64,000 bases of DNA from Larkinella punicea (GTDB lineage: Bacteria; Bacteroidota; Bacteroidia; Cytophagales; Spirosomataceae). Made by a program: the position numbers and the translations under genes. The stretch is from NCBI RefSeq assembly GCF_003334855.1, contig NZ_QOWE01000034.1, positions 1-64,000 of the forward strand, read 5' to 3'. Numbering within the stretch: position 1 is the first letter of the stretch; each line of letters opens with the position of its first letter. Shown here in pieces: positions 18,659-27,320 of this stretch. The notes beneath the pieces are model-generated. The model saw nothing but the letters and a program-made list of their open reading frames with translations. It searched no databases and was not told the DNA's origin.

Positions 18659-19870
18659 TTAAACCAGAAAACCGGCAAAAAGCCCCGCAACAATCAGCAG
18701 GTAGGGCGGTATTTTGGTATATTCCAGCAGTAAAATCGTGACGACTACCACGATCACCGACAGCCCGTTTTCGGCCATGGGTTGAAAAAGGGAGATGGCC
18801 GCCGATGCCGTGAGACCCGTGCTGGCGGCATTGATTCCTTCCAGCGAAGCCCGGATGGCGCGGTATCGTTTCAGTTGATTCCAGAACCGGTAAACGAAGA
18901 AGATCAGGAACGTGCCAGGCAGGAAAATACCGGCGGTGGCCGCAAAACCGCCCAGTAGTTGACCGCTTAATCCCGCATCCCGCATGGATAACACCCCGAT
19001 GTAGGACGCAAACGAAAAAACCGGTCCCGGTGTAACCTGCACGATGGCCAGACCCGACAGAAATTCCTGCCGGCTCAGGTAGTGCTTAAATTCGACGAAC
19101 TCGTTGTAGAGCATGGGCGTCAGCACCTGCCCCCCGCCGAATACCAGACTGCCGTTGCGATAGAAGTTTTCGAACAGGCGGAGGGGAAGAGATTTGGTGA
19201 TGGCCCCCAGCGTAGCCGCAGCCAGCAGGACACCAATCCAGAGAAAGAAGTTGGCCCACTGGATTTTAAACGGCGCTTTTTCCATCTTCTCGTGCTTTTT
19301 GTAAGCAAAAGCCGTGGCAAAACCGCCGGCTACAAGAACAACGGGCGTAATGTACGGCGACGGAAAGGCGTAGGCCGTGAGGGCCGAGATGATGGCTAAA
19401 ACCATACCCATCTGGTTGAGAATCACCTTTTTGGCAATCCGGTAGCCGGCCACAATCAGAAAACCGACGGCCATGGGCTGAATAAACCGGGTGAAATTCA
19501 GCGAGATGGAGTTTTGCTGAACGTAATAAATGCCAATGGCCACCAGTGTCATGATCATCACCCCCGGAAACGCCCAGACAATCAGCGTCAGATAAGCCAG
19601 GTTGGGACCGCCGATTTTGAACCCCAGGGCTGTAACGGTTTGCGTGGACGTCGGGCCGGGCAGGATCTGACAAAGGGCGTTCAGCTCCATCAATTCGGCT
19701 TCGGTCAGGTAGCGTCGTTTGGCCACAAACCGGTCGAGCATCATCGCCAGGTGAATCTGGGGGCCACCAAAGGTCGTGCAGGCGAGAATCAGGACGTCTT
19801 TCAGGAAAATAATATAGCGTATGCGCCTTACCGGAGCGATAGGAGAGAGTGTTGAGAGGTAAGAGGCCAT
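18659..19870 (-). CDS. chrA: Chromate transporter (ChrA/CHR family)
   Basis: The 403-residue protein is made of two homologous CHR halves, as in long-chain CHR transporters. The first half has TFGGPQIHLAMMLDRFV and LCQILPGPTSTQTVTALGF; the second has VFGGGQVLTPMLYNEFVE and AIVQVTPGPVFSFASYIG. Both carry the FGG and PGP signatures. About ten to twelve hydrophobic helices are visible. The family exports chromate by an anion antiport mechanism; some members have unknown substrates. An in-frame start about 11 codons downstream is not excluded. No regulator gene lies next to it. Confidence 0.92.
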   Translation of the reverse strand: MASYLSTLSPIAPVRRIRYIIFLKDVLILACTTFGGPQIHLAMMLDRFVAKRRYLTEAELMELNALCQILPGPTSTQTVTALGFKIGGPNLAYLTLIVWAFPGVMIMTLVAIGIYYVQQNSISLNFTRFIQPMAVGFLIVAGYRIAKKVILNQMGMVLAIISALTAYAFPSPYITPVVLVAGGFATAFAYKKHEKMEKAPFKIQWANFFLWIGVLLAAATLGAITKSLPLRLFENFYRNGSLVFGGGQVLTPMLYNEFVEFKHYLSRQEFLSGLAIVQVTPGPVFSFASYIGVLSMRDAGLSGQLLGGFAATAGIFLPGTFLIFFVYRFWNQLKRYRAIRASLEGINAASTGLTASAAISLFQPMAENGLSVIVVVVTILLLEYTKIPPYLLIVAGLFAGFLV

Positions 19871-19978
19871 ACACGAAGATTGTTATTCTGTCGTACCGTG
19901 ATCAGGTAAAACTCCGGCCAACGGCTGGTCACGGTACGACAAAAACAAGCGGGTAACTTGAACGAAAGATACCAGAAT

Positions 19979-20935
19979 TTAACTCTTCTTCAAACCCAGT
20001 TCGCGTAAACGCTCATCGAGGAAAGCACCGGCGGTCATGTCTTCGTAAATCTTGGGGTTTTCGGTCGAAATACAGCTTTCCAGCGAAGTCAGATCCATGT
20101 CGCCCCGGGGGTGCATGAAAAACGGAATCGAATACCGGGGGCTGTTCATTTTTTCGCGGGGCGGATTCACCACGCGGTGGATGGTCGATTTCAGTTTGTG
20201 GTTCGTCAGCCGGTCGAGCATGTCGCCGACGTTGACAATGACCTGATCGGGGAGGGCGGTAATCGGAATCCATTTCCCGTCGCGACGCAACACTTCCAGC
20301 CCCTCGGCGCTGGCACCCATCAGAAGCGTAATGAGGTTGATGTCGCCATGCGCAGCCGCCCGAACCGCACCTTCCTGCACGAGATCCGGGTTTAGCGGGA
20401 AATAGTGAATGGCGCGCAGAATGCTGTCGCCGTGGTCTACTTTGTCCTCAAAATAGTCTTCCGGCAGTTCGAGGTATAACGCAATGGCCCGCAGCAGCGT
20501 CCGGCCCGCATTTTCGAGGGTCTGATAGGTAACGACAGTATTTTTTCGGAAATCCGGAAATTCGTCCGGGAAGACGTTCTCCGGCATCCCGTTGATCGGC
20601 TCCGGTTGTCCGACGTGGTAGAATTCCTTCAAATCGGCTACTTTAAATCCTTTTGCCGTTTCTTTATTCTTGCCCACGTAACCGCGCTGCCCGTGCAGTT
20701 CCGGGAATTCGTATTTTTTCTTGGTTTCTTCGTCGGCTGAAAAGAATTCTTTCACCGAACCATAGAGATTGTCCGTCAATTCGTCGGTTAAACCGTGGTT
20801 TCGGATGGAGACAAAACCGATGTTGTTAAAAGCCGCTCCCAAATCCCGGACAAATTTGGCCTTTCGTTCCGGATCTCCGGACTTGAAATCGGCCAGATCC
20901 AACGACGGAATTTGGTCATAAAGAATGTCGCTCAT
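19979..20935 (-). CDS. 2-oxoglutarate/Fe(II) oxygenase, isopenicillin N synthase-like
   Basis: Starting at MSDILYDQIPSLDL, the protein has 318 residues. An N-terminal DIOX_N-like domain (VRDLGAAFNNIGFVSIRNHG) is followed by the catalytic double-stranded beta helix. The iron ligands are visible as H196 and D198 (AAHGDINLITLL) and H253 (STIHRVV), and the co-substrate carboxylate site as R267 and S269 (RYSIPFF). Family members hydroxylate or desaturate small molecules using 2-oxoglutarate and oxygen; the substrate is unknown and the context (no pathway genes nearby) gives no hint. A reading frame 11 codons longer exists but has no better start. Confidence 0.9.
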   Translation of the reverse strand: MSDILYDQIPSLDLADFKSGDPERKAKFVRDLGAAFNNIGFVSIRNHGLTDELTDNLYGSVKEFFSADEETKKKYEFPELHGQRGYVGKNKETAKGFKVADLKEFYHVGQPEPINGMPENVFPDEFPDFRKNTVVTYQTLENAGRTLLRAIALYLELPEDYFEDKVDHGDSILRAIHYFPLNPDLVQEGAVRAAAHGDINLITLLMGASAEGLEVLRRDGKWIPITALPDQVIVNVGDMLDRLTNHKLKSTIHRVVNPPREKMNSPRYSIPFFMHPRGDMDLTSLESCISTENPKIYEDMTAGAFLDERLRELGLKKS

Positions 20936-20986
20936 GTTGTTGATGCCCTCCGTTTGGTCAATGCGCAAAGGTAGTAAAAAACGCAG

Positions 20987-21046
20987 TTGAGCCTACCGGT
21001 TTTTGGCAATGTATACCGCATACACGCTAAAAACCGGTAGGCTCAA
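20987..21046 (-). terminator. Perfect 18-bp inverted repeat, probable terminator of the SOD gene
   Basis: Arms TTGAGCCTACCGGTTTTT (20987-21004) and their exact complement (21029-21046) flank a 24-bp loop. The repeat starts 17 bp after the superoxide dismutase stop and lies 51 bp before the start of the 2OG oxygenase gene, both on the minus strand. On that strand a T-run follows the stem within about 6 bp. The long loop is unusual for a terminator, so a regulatory role in the oxygenase leader is also possible. Confidence 0.6.
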
Positions 21047-21063
21047 TTCCCTGAAATGCTCAA

Positions 21064-21774
21064 TCAGGCTTTCATCGCGGCATTATACAACTCGTTGACC
21101 TTCGCCCAGTTAACCACGTTCCAGAATGCGGCAATGTAATCGGGACGGCGGTTCTGGTATTTCAGGTAGTAGGCATGTTCCCAGACGTCGAGGCCCAGGA
21201 TGGGTGTTCCTTTTTTCTCGGCCAGTACCATCAGCGGGTTGTCCTGGTTAGGCGTAGAAACAATGTCGATGTTTTGTCCGTTGACAATCAGCCACGCCCA
21301 GCCGGAACCGAAACGGCCCGTTGCCGCTTTGGCCCATTCTTCCTTGAACTTGTCGAAGGAACCATATTTTTTAGTGATGGCTTCGGCCAGATTGCCGGAT
21401 GGCTGTTTGCCGCCATTGGCACCGAGAATGTTCCAGAAAAACGTGTGATTCCAGTGACCACCTCCGTTGTTTCGAATGGCCGCAGGGGTGCTGCTGTCTA
21501 TCTTTTTCACCAGATCGTCGATGGACATAGACGCCATTGCAGAACCGGCTACGGCTTTGTTCAGGTTATCGACATACGCTTTATGGTGTTTGCCGTGGTG
21601 AATTTCCATCGTTTGCTTGTCGATGTGCGGTTCCAGCGCACCCGAGTCAAAGGGGAGCGGAGCCAGTTTGAAGGGTCCTTCGGCCTGGAACGAGCCGGCA
21701 AAGGCCGACGACTGGAGGGCTTTCAGGGTGAGGACGCTTCCAAAGGCTACTTTTAAAAACTCACTGCGATTCAT
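21064..21774 (-). CDS. Exported Fe/Mn-type superoxide dismutase
   Basis: The 236-residue protein has an N-terminal extension [20 protein letters not shown]...SSAFAG that looks like a signal peptide, followed by a full SOD domain. Metal ligands are H59 ([13 protein letters not shown]), H110 ([10 protein letters not shown]), D196 and H200 ([13 protein letters not shown]). The GSGWAWL and TPNQDNPLM segments are more like Mn-type than Fe-type enzymes, but metal choice cannot be settled by eye. It dismutates superoxide to hydrogen peroxide and oxygen, here probably in the periplasm. It is divergent from a lipoprotein cytochrome c gene across a 200-bp spacer. Confidence 0.94.
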   Translation of the reverse strand: MNRSEFLKVAFGSVLTLKALQSSAFAGSFQAEGPFKLAPLPFDSGALEPHIDKQTMEIHHGKHHKAYVDNLNKAVAGSAMASMSIDDLVKKIDSSTPAAIRNNGGGHWNHTFFWNILGANGGKQPSGNLAEAITKKYGSFDKFKEEWAKAATGRFGSGWAWLIVNGQNIDIVSTPNQDNPLMVLAEKKGTPILGLDVWEHAYYLKYQNRRPDYIAAFWNVVNWAKVNELYNAAMKA

Positions 21775-21974
21775 ATCTAAATGGTTTGAGGTGAGAAACC
21801 CGGTTTGTTGAAAAACACGCCCGAAACGGCAATGTTTTCATGATTCGCAAAGAAAGCGACTTTTTTGCAACAAACGACACGGAATTCGGTTTCCGTTCGC
21901 TCAAGAGTGAGAATCTGATGCGGAGGAAAAAGGGGAAGTTTCGTAGTATTGCGGCACAGTAAACAACTCCTGAA

Positions 21975-22934
21975 ATGAATCGTTTTTCGTTCCTGCTTCT
22001 GGCGGCCTTTTCGGTTGCCATCAGTTGCTGCGTGAATCCCAAGGCCTACTCGCCGGCCAACGGTCGCATTCGCACCGTTACGCTCCCTACTTCAACCGCC
22101 CGCATCGAGCGCGGTCGTTATCTTGCCAACCACGTGGCGGTTTGTATGGATTGCCATTCCAAACGGGATTATTCCCGGCTGGCGGGGCCGGTTGTGCCGG
22201 GAACGCTGGGTGGCGGAGGGGCCGAGTTTGGCAAAAACTACGGGTTGCCAGGAACATACTACGCCAAAAACATCACGCCGTTTGCCCTGAAAAACTGGAG
22301 CGATACGGACCTGTTGCTGGCGATGACAGCGGGTGTTTCGAAAAACGGAAAACCGCTGTTTCCGTTGATGCCCTACGCCAATTACGGAAAAATGGATGAG
22401 AGCGACGCCCAGTCGATTCTGGCTTATTTGCGAACGCTGGAGCCGGTGGAAAATACCGTATCTGAATCAAAACCCGCTGCACCGATCAAACTGGCCATGA
22501 AAATGATGCCGCACAAAGCCCGGTTTGAGACGATGCCCGTTGAGAAAACCGGGGTGGAATACGGAAAATATCTGGTTACGATGGCCGGTTGCGCCGACTG
22601 CCACACGCGCCGGGGGATGGGCGGATTGACGAAAAAAGCCCCTTTTGCGGGAGGCACGGAAATCACACTGGCGAATGGCATTCTTCGCACCGCCAACATC
22701 ACCCCCGATCCGGAAACCGGCATCGGAACCTGGACGAAAGCCGCTTTTATCGCCCGGTTTAAAACCTACGACCCGGCTACCTTCAAAACGCCCGAAGTGG
22801 GGAATGGATTCAATACCGTCATGCCGTGGTCGATGTACGCCGGGATGTCGGAGCAGGATTTAGGGGCGATTTATGAATACCTGAAAACCGTAAAACCAGT
22901 CAGGAAAAAAGTGGACGTTTTTACTCGTAAGTAA
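21975..22934 (+). CDS. Dihaem c-type cytochrome lipoprotein
   Basis: The 319-residue protein begins with a lipoprotein signal (SVAISC, lipidated Cys at about residue 18). It contains two haem c attachment sites, C57-MD-CH (CMDCH) and C206-AD-CH (CADCH). Each sits in a cytochrome c domain with downstream Met-containing loops (FPLMPYANYGKM, FNTVMPWSMYAGM) that could supply the sixth haem ligand. The arrangement resembles the cytochrome subunits of periplasmic alcohol or sugar dehydrogenases. No dehydrogenase gene is adjacent, so its electron donor is unknown. The last 14 bp overlap the 3' end of the converging recR gene. Confidence 0.91.
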   Translation: MNRFSFLLLAAFSVAISCCVNPKAYSPANGRIRTVTLPTSTARIERGRYLANHVAVCMDCHSKRDYSRLAGPVVPGTLGGGGAEFGKNYGLPGTYYAKNITPFALKNWSDTDLLLAMTAGVSKNGKPLFPLMPYANYGKMDESDAQSILAYLRTLEPVENTVSESKPAAPIKLAMKMMPHKARFETMPVEKTGVEYGKYLVTMAGCADCHTRRGMGGLTKKAPFAGGTEITLANGILRTANITPDPETGIGTWTKAAFIARFKTYDPATFKTPEVGNGFNTVMPWSMYAGMSEQDLGAIYEYLKTVKPVRKKVDVFTRK

Positions 22935-23532
22935 TCCGGCTCAGAATACTCCGGCCCAGGGTGACTTCATCGGCGTATTCGAGGTCACCGCCAATTGGGA
23001 CTCCGCGGGCAATCGTGGAGATTTTTACGGAAAACCCTTTGAGTTTTTTCTGAAGGTAAAAAGCCGTCGTGTCGCCCTCCATCGTTGGGCTGAGGGCCAG
23101 AATGATTTCTTTGACCGCATCGCTGTCGGGGTTCCGGAGCCGCTCAACGAGCGATTCGATTTTCAGGTCGCTGGGGCCAACGCCTTCGACGGGGGAGATG
23201 ATGCCGCCCAGCACGTGGTACATGCCTTTGTATTGCGCCGTGTTTTCGATGGCGAGCACGTCGCGGGTATCTTCCACGACGCAGATCAGCGAGCGGTCGC
23301 GTTTGTGGCTGGCGCAGATGCCGCACAGGTCGTGGTCCGAGAGGTTGTGGCACTTCCGGCAGTGCTTCACCTTCGACCGCATGGCGATCAGGGTTTCCGC
23401 CAGACTTTTCGTTTGTTCTTCATCCCGCTTCAACAAGTGCAAAACCAGCCGGAGAGCGGTTTTTTTACCAATTCCCGGCAATTTAGACACCTCGTTGACC
23501 GCGTCTTCTATTAATTTGGAAGGAAACTCCAA
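22921..23532 (-). CDS. recR: Recombination mediator protein RecR
   Basis: The 203-residue protein is full length. It shows the helix-hairpin-helix VSKLPGIGKKTALRLVLHLL, a four-Cys zinc finger (CRKCHNLSDHDLCGIC), a Toprim domain (SLICVVEDTRDVLAIE, YHVLGGIISPVEGVGP) and a C-terminal Walker B-like region. RecR acts with RecO and RecF to load RecA at gapped DNA. The conserved family start FPSKLI is preceded only by a TTG codon at 23530-23532, with an in-frame stop three codons upstream, so TTG is the apparent start. The palindrome at 23537-23632 begins 4 bp upstream of it. Confidence 0.96.
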   Translation of the reverse strand: MEFPSKLIEDAVNEVSKLPGIGKKTALRLVLHLLKRDEEQTKSLAETLIAMRSKVKHCRKCHNLSDHDLCGICASHKRDRSLICVVEDTRDVLAIENTAQYKGMYHVLGGIISPVEGVGPSDLKIESLVERLRNPDSDAVKEIILALSPTMEGDTTAFYLQKKLKGFSVKISTIARGVPIGGDLEYADEVTLGRSILSRITYE

Positions 23533-23536
23533 GGTT

Positions 23537-23632
23537 AGTTAAGAGTTAGGAGTGGGGAGTTAAGAATTATGAGGAATTTTGGGTGTCAGCGCGGGCGGCC
23601 AACTCTTCACTTATAATTCTTAACTCTTAACT
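23537..23632. repeat. Intergenic palindrome with C-free arms (copy 2), between clpS and recR
   Basis: The outer arms AGTTAAGAGTTA (23537-23548) and TAACTCTTAACT (23621-23632) are complementary. Pairing continues inward through AAGAATTAT/ATAATTCTT after a 14-bp extra stretch in the left arm that looks like a small internal duplication. On the minus strand the first arm has no C. The outermost bases overlap the clpS stop codon (23631-23633), and the other end abuts the recR TTG start. Confidence 0.8.
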
Positions 23633-23909
23633 ATTTAAGGACTTCAGCGGAAATGCCTCTGCGGCAGATTTCGTTTCGTTTCGGGACCAGTTCTTCCCAC
23701 GAGCCATTTTTGACCCGGCATTTCCCTTTGTGATGGATGATAACGGTACACTGCTCGGCCTGTTCGGGCGTGTGATCGCAGACATCGATCAGCGTGTCGA
23801 TGACGTGATCGAACGTATTTACATCGTCATTGAAGACCACCAGATTATACAGGTCGGTATCAACAACTTCTTCCAATACCTCGACGTCATTTTCTTCGAA
23901 CGGTTGCAT
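23631..23909 (-). CDS. clpS: ATP-dependent Clp protease adaptor ClpS
   Basis: The 92-residue protein contains the ClpS core: YNLVVFNDDVNTFDHVIDTLIDVCDHTPEQAEQCTVIIHHKGKC matches the NDDxxTxxxV...C.HT..QAEQ...H..G pattern that binds N-degron substrates and the ClpA/ClpC N-domain. The acidic N-terminal tail (VEVLEEVVDTDLY) is typical of Bacteroidota ClpS. It would deliver N-end-rule substrates to the Clp protease in the cytosol. The stop codon TAG lies inside the intergenic palindrome. recR follows on the same strand about 100 bp later. Confidence 0.95.
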   Translation of the reverse strand: MQPFEENDVEVLEEVVDTDLYNLVVFNDDVNTFDHVIDTLIDVCDHTPEQAEQCTVIIHHKGKCRVKNGSWEELVPKRNEICRRGISAEVLK

Positions 23910-24042
23910 TACACGAATTTTCTTGTTTGTTTAGCAAATTTACGAAAATTTGGCCGCTTTTGCCACGCTTTATTCATCCGTGGAACAACAAAACCTCCAG
24001 AATTATAACCCATTGTTTACTTAAAAAGTTGCCCCACACGGT

Positions 24043-25506
24043 ATGAATCCCAACATCGCGTTAACGATTCTGATTGCTTATTTTGCCATGTTGATCACGG
24101 TTTCCTGGTATACTTCCCGAGGAGCCGATACCAATACTTTCTTTACCGCTAACCGTCAGACGCCCTGGTATTTAGTCGCTTTCGCCATGATCGGCACATC
24201 CCTCTCGGGGGTCACTTTCATTTCGGTGCCGGGGGCGGTTGGCAGCAAGGCGTTTTCGTATTTTCAGGTGATCCTGGGGAACGTCGTCGGTTACTACATC
24301 ATCGCGACGGTGTTGATGCCGTTGTATTACCGGATGAACCTGATTTCGATTTACGGGTACCTGGAAAAGCGGTTTGGTTTCTGGTCGTACAAAACCGGGG
24401 CGGGTTTCTTTCTGCTGGCCCGGACGGTCGGATCCGCCATTCGACTCTACATTGCCGCCGGTGTGTTGCAGATTGCCATCTTCAACAGCTTTGGCATTCC
24501 GTTCGAGGTGTCAGTCGCCATCACCATTCTGTTGATCTGGCTGTATACGTTCAAAGGGGGCGTGAAAACCATCATTGTCACGGACACGCTCCAGACCACG
24601 TTTCTGGTCACGGCGGTTATTCTGACCATCATCCTGATTTCGAGTGACCTGGGAATGGGCTTTGGCGAGATGGTGTCGACGATTACGAAAAGTGATTATT
24701 CCCAAATCTTTTTCTGGGACGCCAACGATCCGAAAAACTTCTTCAAACAGTTCATTTCCGGTATTTTTATTGCCATTGTCATGACCGGGCTGGACCAGGA
24801 CCTGATGCAGAAAAACCTGACCTGCAAGAACATCGGCGAGGCTCAGAAAAATATGTACTGGTTTACGGGAACGTTCTCTGTTGTCGTGTTTCTATTCCTG
24901 TCGCTGGGCGCATTGCTGTACATTTACGCCACGACCAAAGGTATTGCGATTCCGGCCAAAACCGATGATCTCTACCCGATGCTGGCCCTCAATCATTTTG
25001 GAATGGTGGTCGGCATTACGTTTCTGCTGGGCATTACAGCCGCCACCTACGCCAGTTCCGACTCCGCCCTGACCGCCCTGACCACATCGTTTTGCATCGA
25101 CTTCATGAACGTGGAAGGCCGTCCGGAAACCGAGCGGGCGCGCATCAAACACTGGGTTCACATCGGTTTTTCGGTGCTGTTTTTTGTGGTCATCATCATC
25201 TTCAACCGCCTGAACAGCCAGGATGTGGTGACGGCGGTTTTCGATCTGGCAGGCTATACCTACGGCCCTTTGCTGGGTCTGTATGCCTTCGGATTATTCA
25301 CAAACCGCCCCGTCCGCGATGGCCTGGTGCCGCTGATCTGTATCGCGTCCCCGTTGTTGACGTTGTTCATCAACAACCATTCGGTCGAGTGGTTCAATGG
25401 CTATAAATTCGGCTTCGAGCGGCTGGTTCTCAACGGCTTAATTACCTTCCTCGGCCTCTGGGCGGTTTCCCGGAAGTGGACCGTGAACGACCCGGCGGCA
25501 GCTTGA
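24043..25506 (+). CDS. Sodium:solute symporter family transporter
   Basis: The 487-residue integral membrane protein has about 13 hydrophobic helices. It has SSSF features: an N-terminal helix followed by the polar loop GADTNTFFTANRQTPWYLVAFAMIGTSLSGVTFISVPG, the conserved SGVTF region, TFKGGVKTIIVTDTLQ, and GLDQDLMQKNLTC in the middle. It couples sodium to uptake of a sugar, sialic acid, amino acid or similar compound; the substrate cannot be read. The stop codon is 2 bp from that of the converging FAD oxidase gene. Confidence 0.93.
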   Translation: MNPNIALTILIAYFAMLITVSWYTSRGADTNTFFTANRQTPWYLVAFAMIGTSLSGVTFISVPGAVGSKAFSYFQVILGNVVGYYIIATVLMPLYYRMNLISIYGYLEKRFGFWSYKTGAGFFLLARTVGSAIRLYIAAGVLQIAIFNSFGIPFEVSVAITILLIWLYTFKGGVKTIIVTDTLQTTFLVTAVILTIILISSDLGMGFGEMVSTITKSDYSQIFFWDANDPKNFFKQFISGIFIAIVMTGLDQDLMQKNLTCKNIGEAQKNMYWFTGTFSVVVFLFLSLGALLYIYATTKGIAIPAKTDDLYPMLALNHFGMVVGITFLLGITAATYASSDSALTALTTSFCIDFMNVEGRPETERARIKHWVHIGFSVLFFVVIIIFNRLNSQDVVTAVFDLAGYTYGPLLGLYAFGLFTNRPVRDGLVPLICIASPLLTLFINNHSVEWFNGYKFGFERLVLNGLITFLGLWAVSRKWTVNDPAAA

Positions 25507-25508
25507 CC

Positions 25509-26855
25509 TTATTTCCCGAATAAATTCATATCCAGAAACGCGTTTCTGAACTTGCCTTTCGGGTCGTAGTCGGCCATGAGTTTTTTAAATTCGGGGAGCT
25601 TTTCATACCGGGCTTGCAGGGTGGCAGGAGCGAGGGTGAAGAGCTTTCCCCAATGGGGCCGGGCCTTGAAAGGCGCCAGTTCTTTTTCGATCATCGGCAA
25701 CACCTTTTTGACCGACGCCCAATCCTGTTTCCAGGTAAAGTGAATGGCTACGGAAGCCTGTTTGTAACACGGACTCATCCAGAACGAATCCGCGTCGATG
25801 GTGCGGATTTCCGAAATCATCAGGTGCGGGCTGATGTGGTCACGCAGCCGCTCGACTGCCAGAATGGCTTCGACGGCATTCCGGGCGGGAACAAAATATT
25901 CCGATTGCAGTTCCTTGCCGCTACTGGGGGTGAATCCCATTCGGAAGTGAGGCATTCGCTCGTACCAGGGACCGGCCACGCCCATCTGCGCGGTGCAGTT
26001 GACGGCAGACAGTTCGGCGATGGGGTGGAGGTTTTTCGTCGCCAGTTTGGCTCCGTAAAACTCCGGTTTGGCGGCTGCCGGTTTTCCTTTTTCGACGCGT
26101 TCTTTCAGCCAGACTTCATTCACCCGGTTTTTTTGCCAGTCCGTAAACAGACTCACACTGTAGGCACTCGCTTCGATGGCGTCAAAATGCTCTTTTAACT
26201 GCGTCATTGGCATATTTTCGTAGACATATTGCCGCATCTGGAACGTCGGCTGAATATCAAGCGTGATTTTGGTGACGACTCCCAAACCGCCCAGGTGGAC
26301 TACGGCCGCCCGAAATGCTTCGCCGTCTTTCGCCCGAGACAACGTTCGAACCTCGCCATTTGCCAGAACCAGTTCCATGGCCGCCACCGCCGTCGACAAA
26401 TTGCCGTTCTTTATGCCCGAACCGTGCGTGGCCGTTGCGCAAGCTCCGGCAATGGAGATATGCGGCAGCGAAGCCAGGTTGTGTAGGGCAAAACCTTTGG
26501 CATCCAGGTAGGTAGCCAGATCGCCGTATTTCATATTGGCATCGACGGTGACGGTTTTGGCTTTTGCATCGAGAGAAAGCACCTGGCTCATTTCCACCAA
26601 CGAGACGAATTGGGTGGTGCTGTCAGCAATGCCGTTGAAGCAGTGGCGCGTGCCCAGTACCTTCATTTTTTCGTAGCCTTTGACCAGTTTCTGCACCTGT
26701 TGCAGCGATTTGGCCTGATCGAGCCGGGTGGTGCTGTAGTGCAAATTGCCCGCCCAGTTCTTAAGTTTTTCATCCGCCATCCAGTTTGCCAGGGTTGAAA
26801 GTGAGGGTGTCGCCAGGAGAGACGACGACAGTTTGAGAAAGGTTCGTTTTTTCAC
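25509..26855 (-). CDS. FAD-linked oxidase, D-arabinono-1,4-lactone oxidase / alditol oxidase type
   Basis: The 448-residue protein has a signal-like N-terminus (MKKRTFLKLSSSLLATPSLS). It then has a PCMH-type FAD-binding domain: VKVLGTRHCFNGIADSTTQFVSL, VTVDANMKYGDLATYLDAKG, and LPHISIAGACATATHGSG, the motif where covalent flavinylation often occurs in alditol/aldonolactone oxidases (a His in ATHGSG-type sequences). The C-terminal ALO domain ends DPKGKFRNAFLD. It should oxidise a sugar alcohol or lactone with oxygen as acceptor, possibly in the periplasm. It is tail-to-tail with the symporter, which may import a related compound (inference). Confidence 0.91.
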   Translation of the reverse strand: MKKRTFLKLSSSLLATPSLSTLANWMADEKLKNWAGNLHYSTTRLDQAKSLQQVQKLVKGYEKMKVLGTRHCFNGIADSTTQFVSLVEMSQVLSLDAKAKTVTVDANMKYGDLATYLDAKGFALHNLASLPHISIAGACATATHGSGIKNGNLSTAVAAMELVLANGEVRTLSRAKDGEAFRAAVVHLGGLGVVTKITLDIQPTFQMRQYVYENMPMTQLKEHFDAIEASAYSVSLFTDWQKNRVNEVWLKERVEKGKPAAAKPEFYGAKLATKNLHPIAELSAVNCTAQMGVAGPWYERMPHFRMGFTPSSGKELQSEYFVPARNAVEAILAVERLRDHISPHLMISEIRTIDADSFWMSPCYKQASVAIHFTWKQDWASVKKVLPMIEKELAPFKARPHWGKLFTLAPATLQARYEKLPEFKKLMADYDPKGKFRNAFLDMNLFGK

Positions 26856-27080
26856 GGTGACGGGTTTTAGGATTTAGGAACAGGGGCAATTTTGCCCGCA
26901 TCTTCCAACGGGACGTCTACAAAAGGCAAGGTGCCGGATTTCATACTGACCCGCCGATCGTGGGAACCATACCGTAAACTAACGTTCGGAATTAATCTGC
27001 CAAAATGGAAAATTCCGGGCGGTATTCTGCGTATACTGACAATATTTTTGACCATTTTTGATCGACTAATCAACGAAACG

Positions 27081-27263
27081 ATGAAAGTAACGATTGAAAC
27101 GACTCCCAAAGAAATAGAGGTTATTCAGACGACGCTAACCCGGCTGGTGAACGAGCTGAAAGGCAAACCCGACGTCCTGGCAAAATGGGGACTGAACCAG
27201 ATTGATCTGGGCCGGATTGAGCGGTTTCGGGACACGATTCGGACCGCCCCGCTGGCGGAGTGA
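27081..27263 (+). CDS. Small conserved-looking hypothetical protein (60 aa)
   Basis: The 60-residue protein begins MKVTIETTPKEIEVIQTTLT. It is highly charged, soluble and probably helical throughout (LVNELKGKPDVLAKWGLNQIDLGRIERFRDTI). A TATTTTTG -7-type box lies at 27043-27050, 30 bp before the ATG, supporting transcription from here rather than from a longer upstream reading frame. No domain is recognised and the gene is isolated. Confidence 0.6.
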   Translation: MKVTIETTPKEIEVIQTTLTRLVNELKGKPDVLAKWGLNQIDLGRIERFRDTIRTAPLAE

Positions 27264-27320
27264 GCGCATGCACTGAGCTACCCGAATGAAAACCAGCCGG
27301 TTGGTGTGACTTCCTGAGGG

